Origin: Mycolicibacterium cosmeticum
GTDB taxonomy: Bacteria; Actinomycetota; Actinomycetes; Mycobacteriales; Mycobacteriaceae
Assembly (NCBI RefSeq): GCF_000613185.1
Contig: NZ_CCBB010000001.1
Location: 1,736,001 to 1,800,000, forward strand
Direction of reading: 5' to 3'
Length of the DNA stretch: 64,000 nt
This document shows positions 63,822-64,000 of the stretch, one piece after another; position 1 is the first letter of the stretch, and each line of letters opens with the position of its first letter. The translations under genes and the position numbers were made by a program. Below the pieces are notes generated by a model. The model saw only the letters and a program-made list of their open reading frames with translations, made no database searches and was not told where the DNA came from.

Positions 63822-64000
63822 TCACGACTCCAGCGGCAACAGGCCCACCCTGACCAGTTCCTCGGCGCTCAGATCGACGACGGCGAAGGCCGTCGGCACC
63901 CGGTGCTGGCGCGGCCCGAACCGCAGGTCGACCAGCCGGTGACCGTGCCGCGGATCACCGAAGTTCACTTCCTCCACGATGTTTCCCGTGCCGGTGTCGA
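63822..64000 (-). CDS. Unidentified protein, C-terminal 58 residues (cut by window edge)
   Basis: A minus-strand frame enters from the right edge and stops at 63822. The visible end (FGDPRHGHRLVDLRFG, AFAVVDLSAEELVRVGLLPLES) has host-like codon use. Too short to name. It lies upstream of mfd with about 95 bp between. Confidence 0.5.
   Translation of the reverse strand, partial: DTGTGNIVEEVNFGDPRHGHRLVDLRFGPRQHRVPTAFAVVDLSAEELVRVGLLPLES

Overview
The window is high-GC actinobacterial DNA, most likely from a fast-growing Mycobacterium (Mycolicibacterium). The evidence is a block whose order matches what I recall of M. tuberculosis Rv1020-Rv1031 (mfd, mazG, lpqU, eno, a FtsB-like gene, a DUF501 gene, ppx, and the kdp genes), together with an NmtR/CtpJ pair, an MPT63-like exported protein, a 13E12-type DUF222/HNH gene, a mycothiol-type ArsC and frequent GTG starts. 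Gene names come from reading translated sequence; no database search was run.

Layout. 1-672: N-terminal part of a membrane GGDEF protein. 881-2872: arsenic locus, with arsR divergent from arsI-aquaporin-arsC and two operator-like palindromes between them. 2951-4264: small exported, membrane and immunity-like genes. 4424-13708: a recombination hot spot at a tRNA gene with a UAA anticodon. A 42-bp exact copy of the tRNA 5' half (4741-4782 and 13667-13708) brackets about 8.9 kb. An integrase remnant lies directly inside the left end, and a second integrase remnant points at the tRNA from outside. The island carries a serine recombinase operon with an AlbA_2 protein, an RHH-YfbU protein, and a low-GC block (about 9.1-13.3 kb) with a HEPN protein coupled to a P-loop ATPase, a membrane protein and a methyltransferase. 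13781-23282: a Gly/Cys-rich membrane protein, an orphan LysA-like barrel, and the potassium-uptake operon kdpFABCDE preceded by an extra 27-residue ORF. 23245-31378: methyltransferase, TSUP permease, HNH protein, a large PLP decarboxylase and prpE.

31375-34129: metal homeostasis, with the P1B-4 ATPase ctpJ divergent from nmtR, then a 39-bp triple repeat, then a 36-residue Cys/His-rich ORF closed by a strong hairpin. 34357-40250: MPT63-like protein, then the housekeeping minus-strand genes (membrane protein, ppx, DUF501, ftsB-like, eno, lpqU). 40427-47605: iron and copper handling. efeUOB sits behind an IdeR-like box. A membrane protein/PepSY/PCuAC/second-DyP run follows, with a CsoR-like palindrome in its leader. 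47631-59127: an IclR-controlled catabolic cluster (TIM-barrel protein, acylating aldehyde dehydrogenase, 4-hydroxy-2-oxoacid aldolase, APC permease, TetR, aldehyde dehydrogenase, small barrel protein, FAD oxidoreductase, sugar-acid-type dehydratase). 59128-63726: mazG and mfd, joined by a duplicated start/stop junction. The right edge cuts an unidentified gene.

The most unusual signals are the tRNA-bracketed island with its HEPN/ATPase module, the metallothionein-like mini-ORF, the catabolic cluster that pairs an IlvD/Edd dehydratase with an aldolase/acylating dehydrogenase but has no hydratase, and the mfd-mazG mini-ORF repeats.
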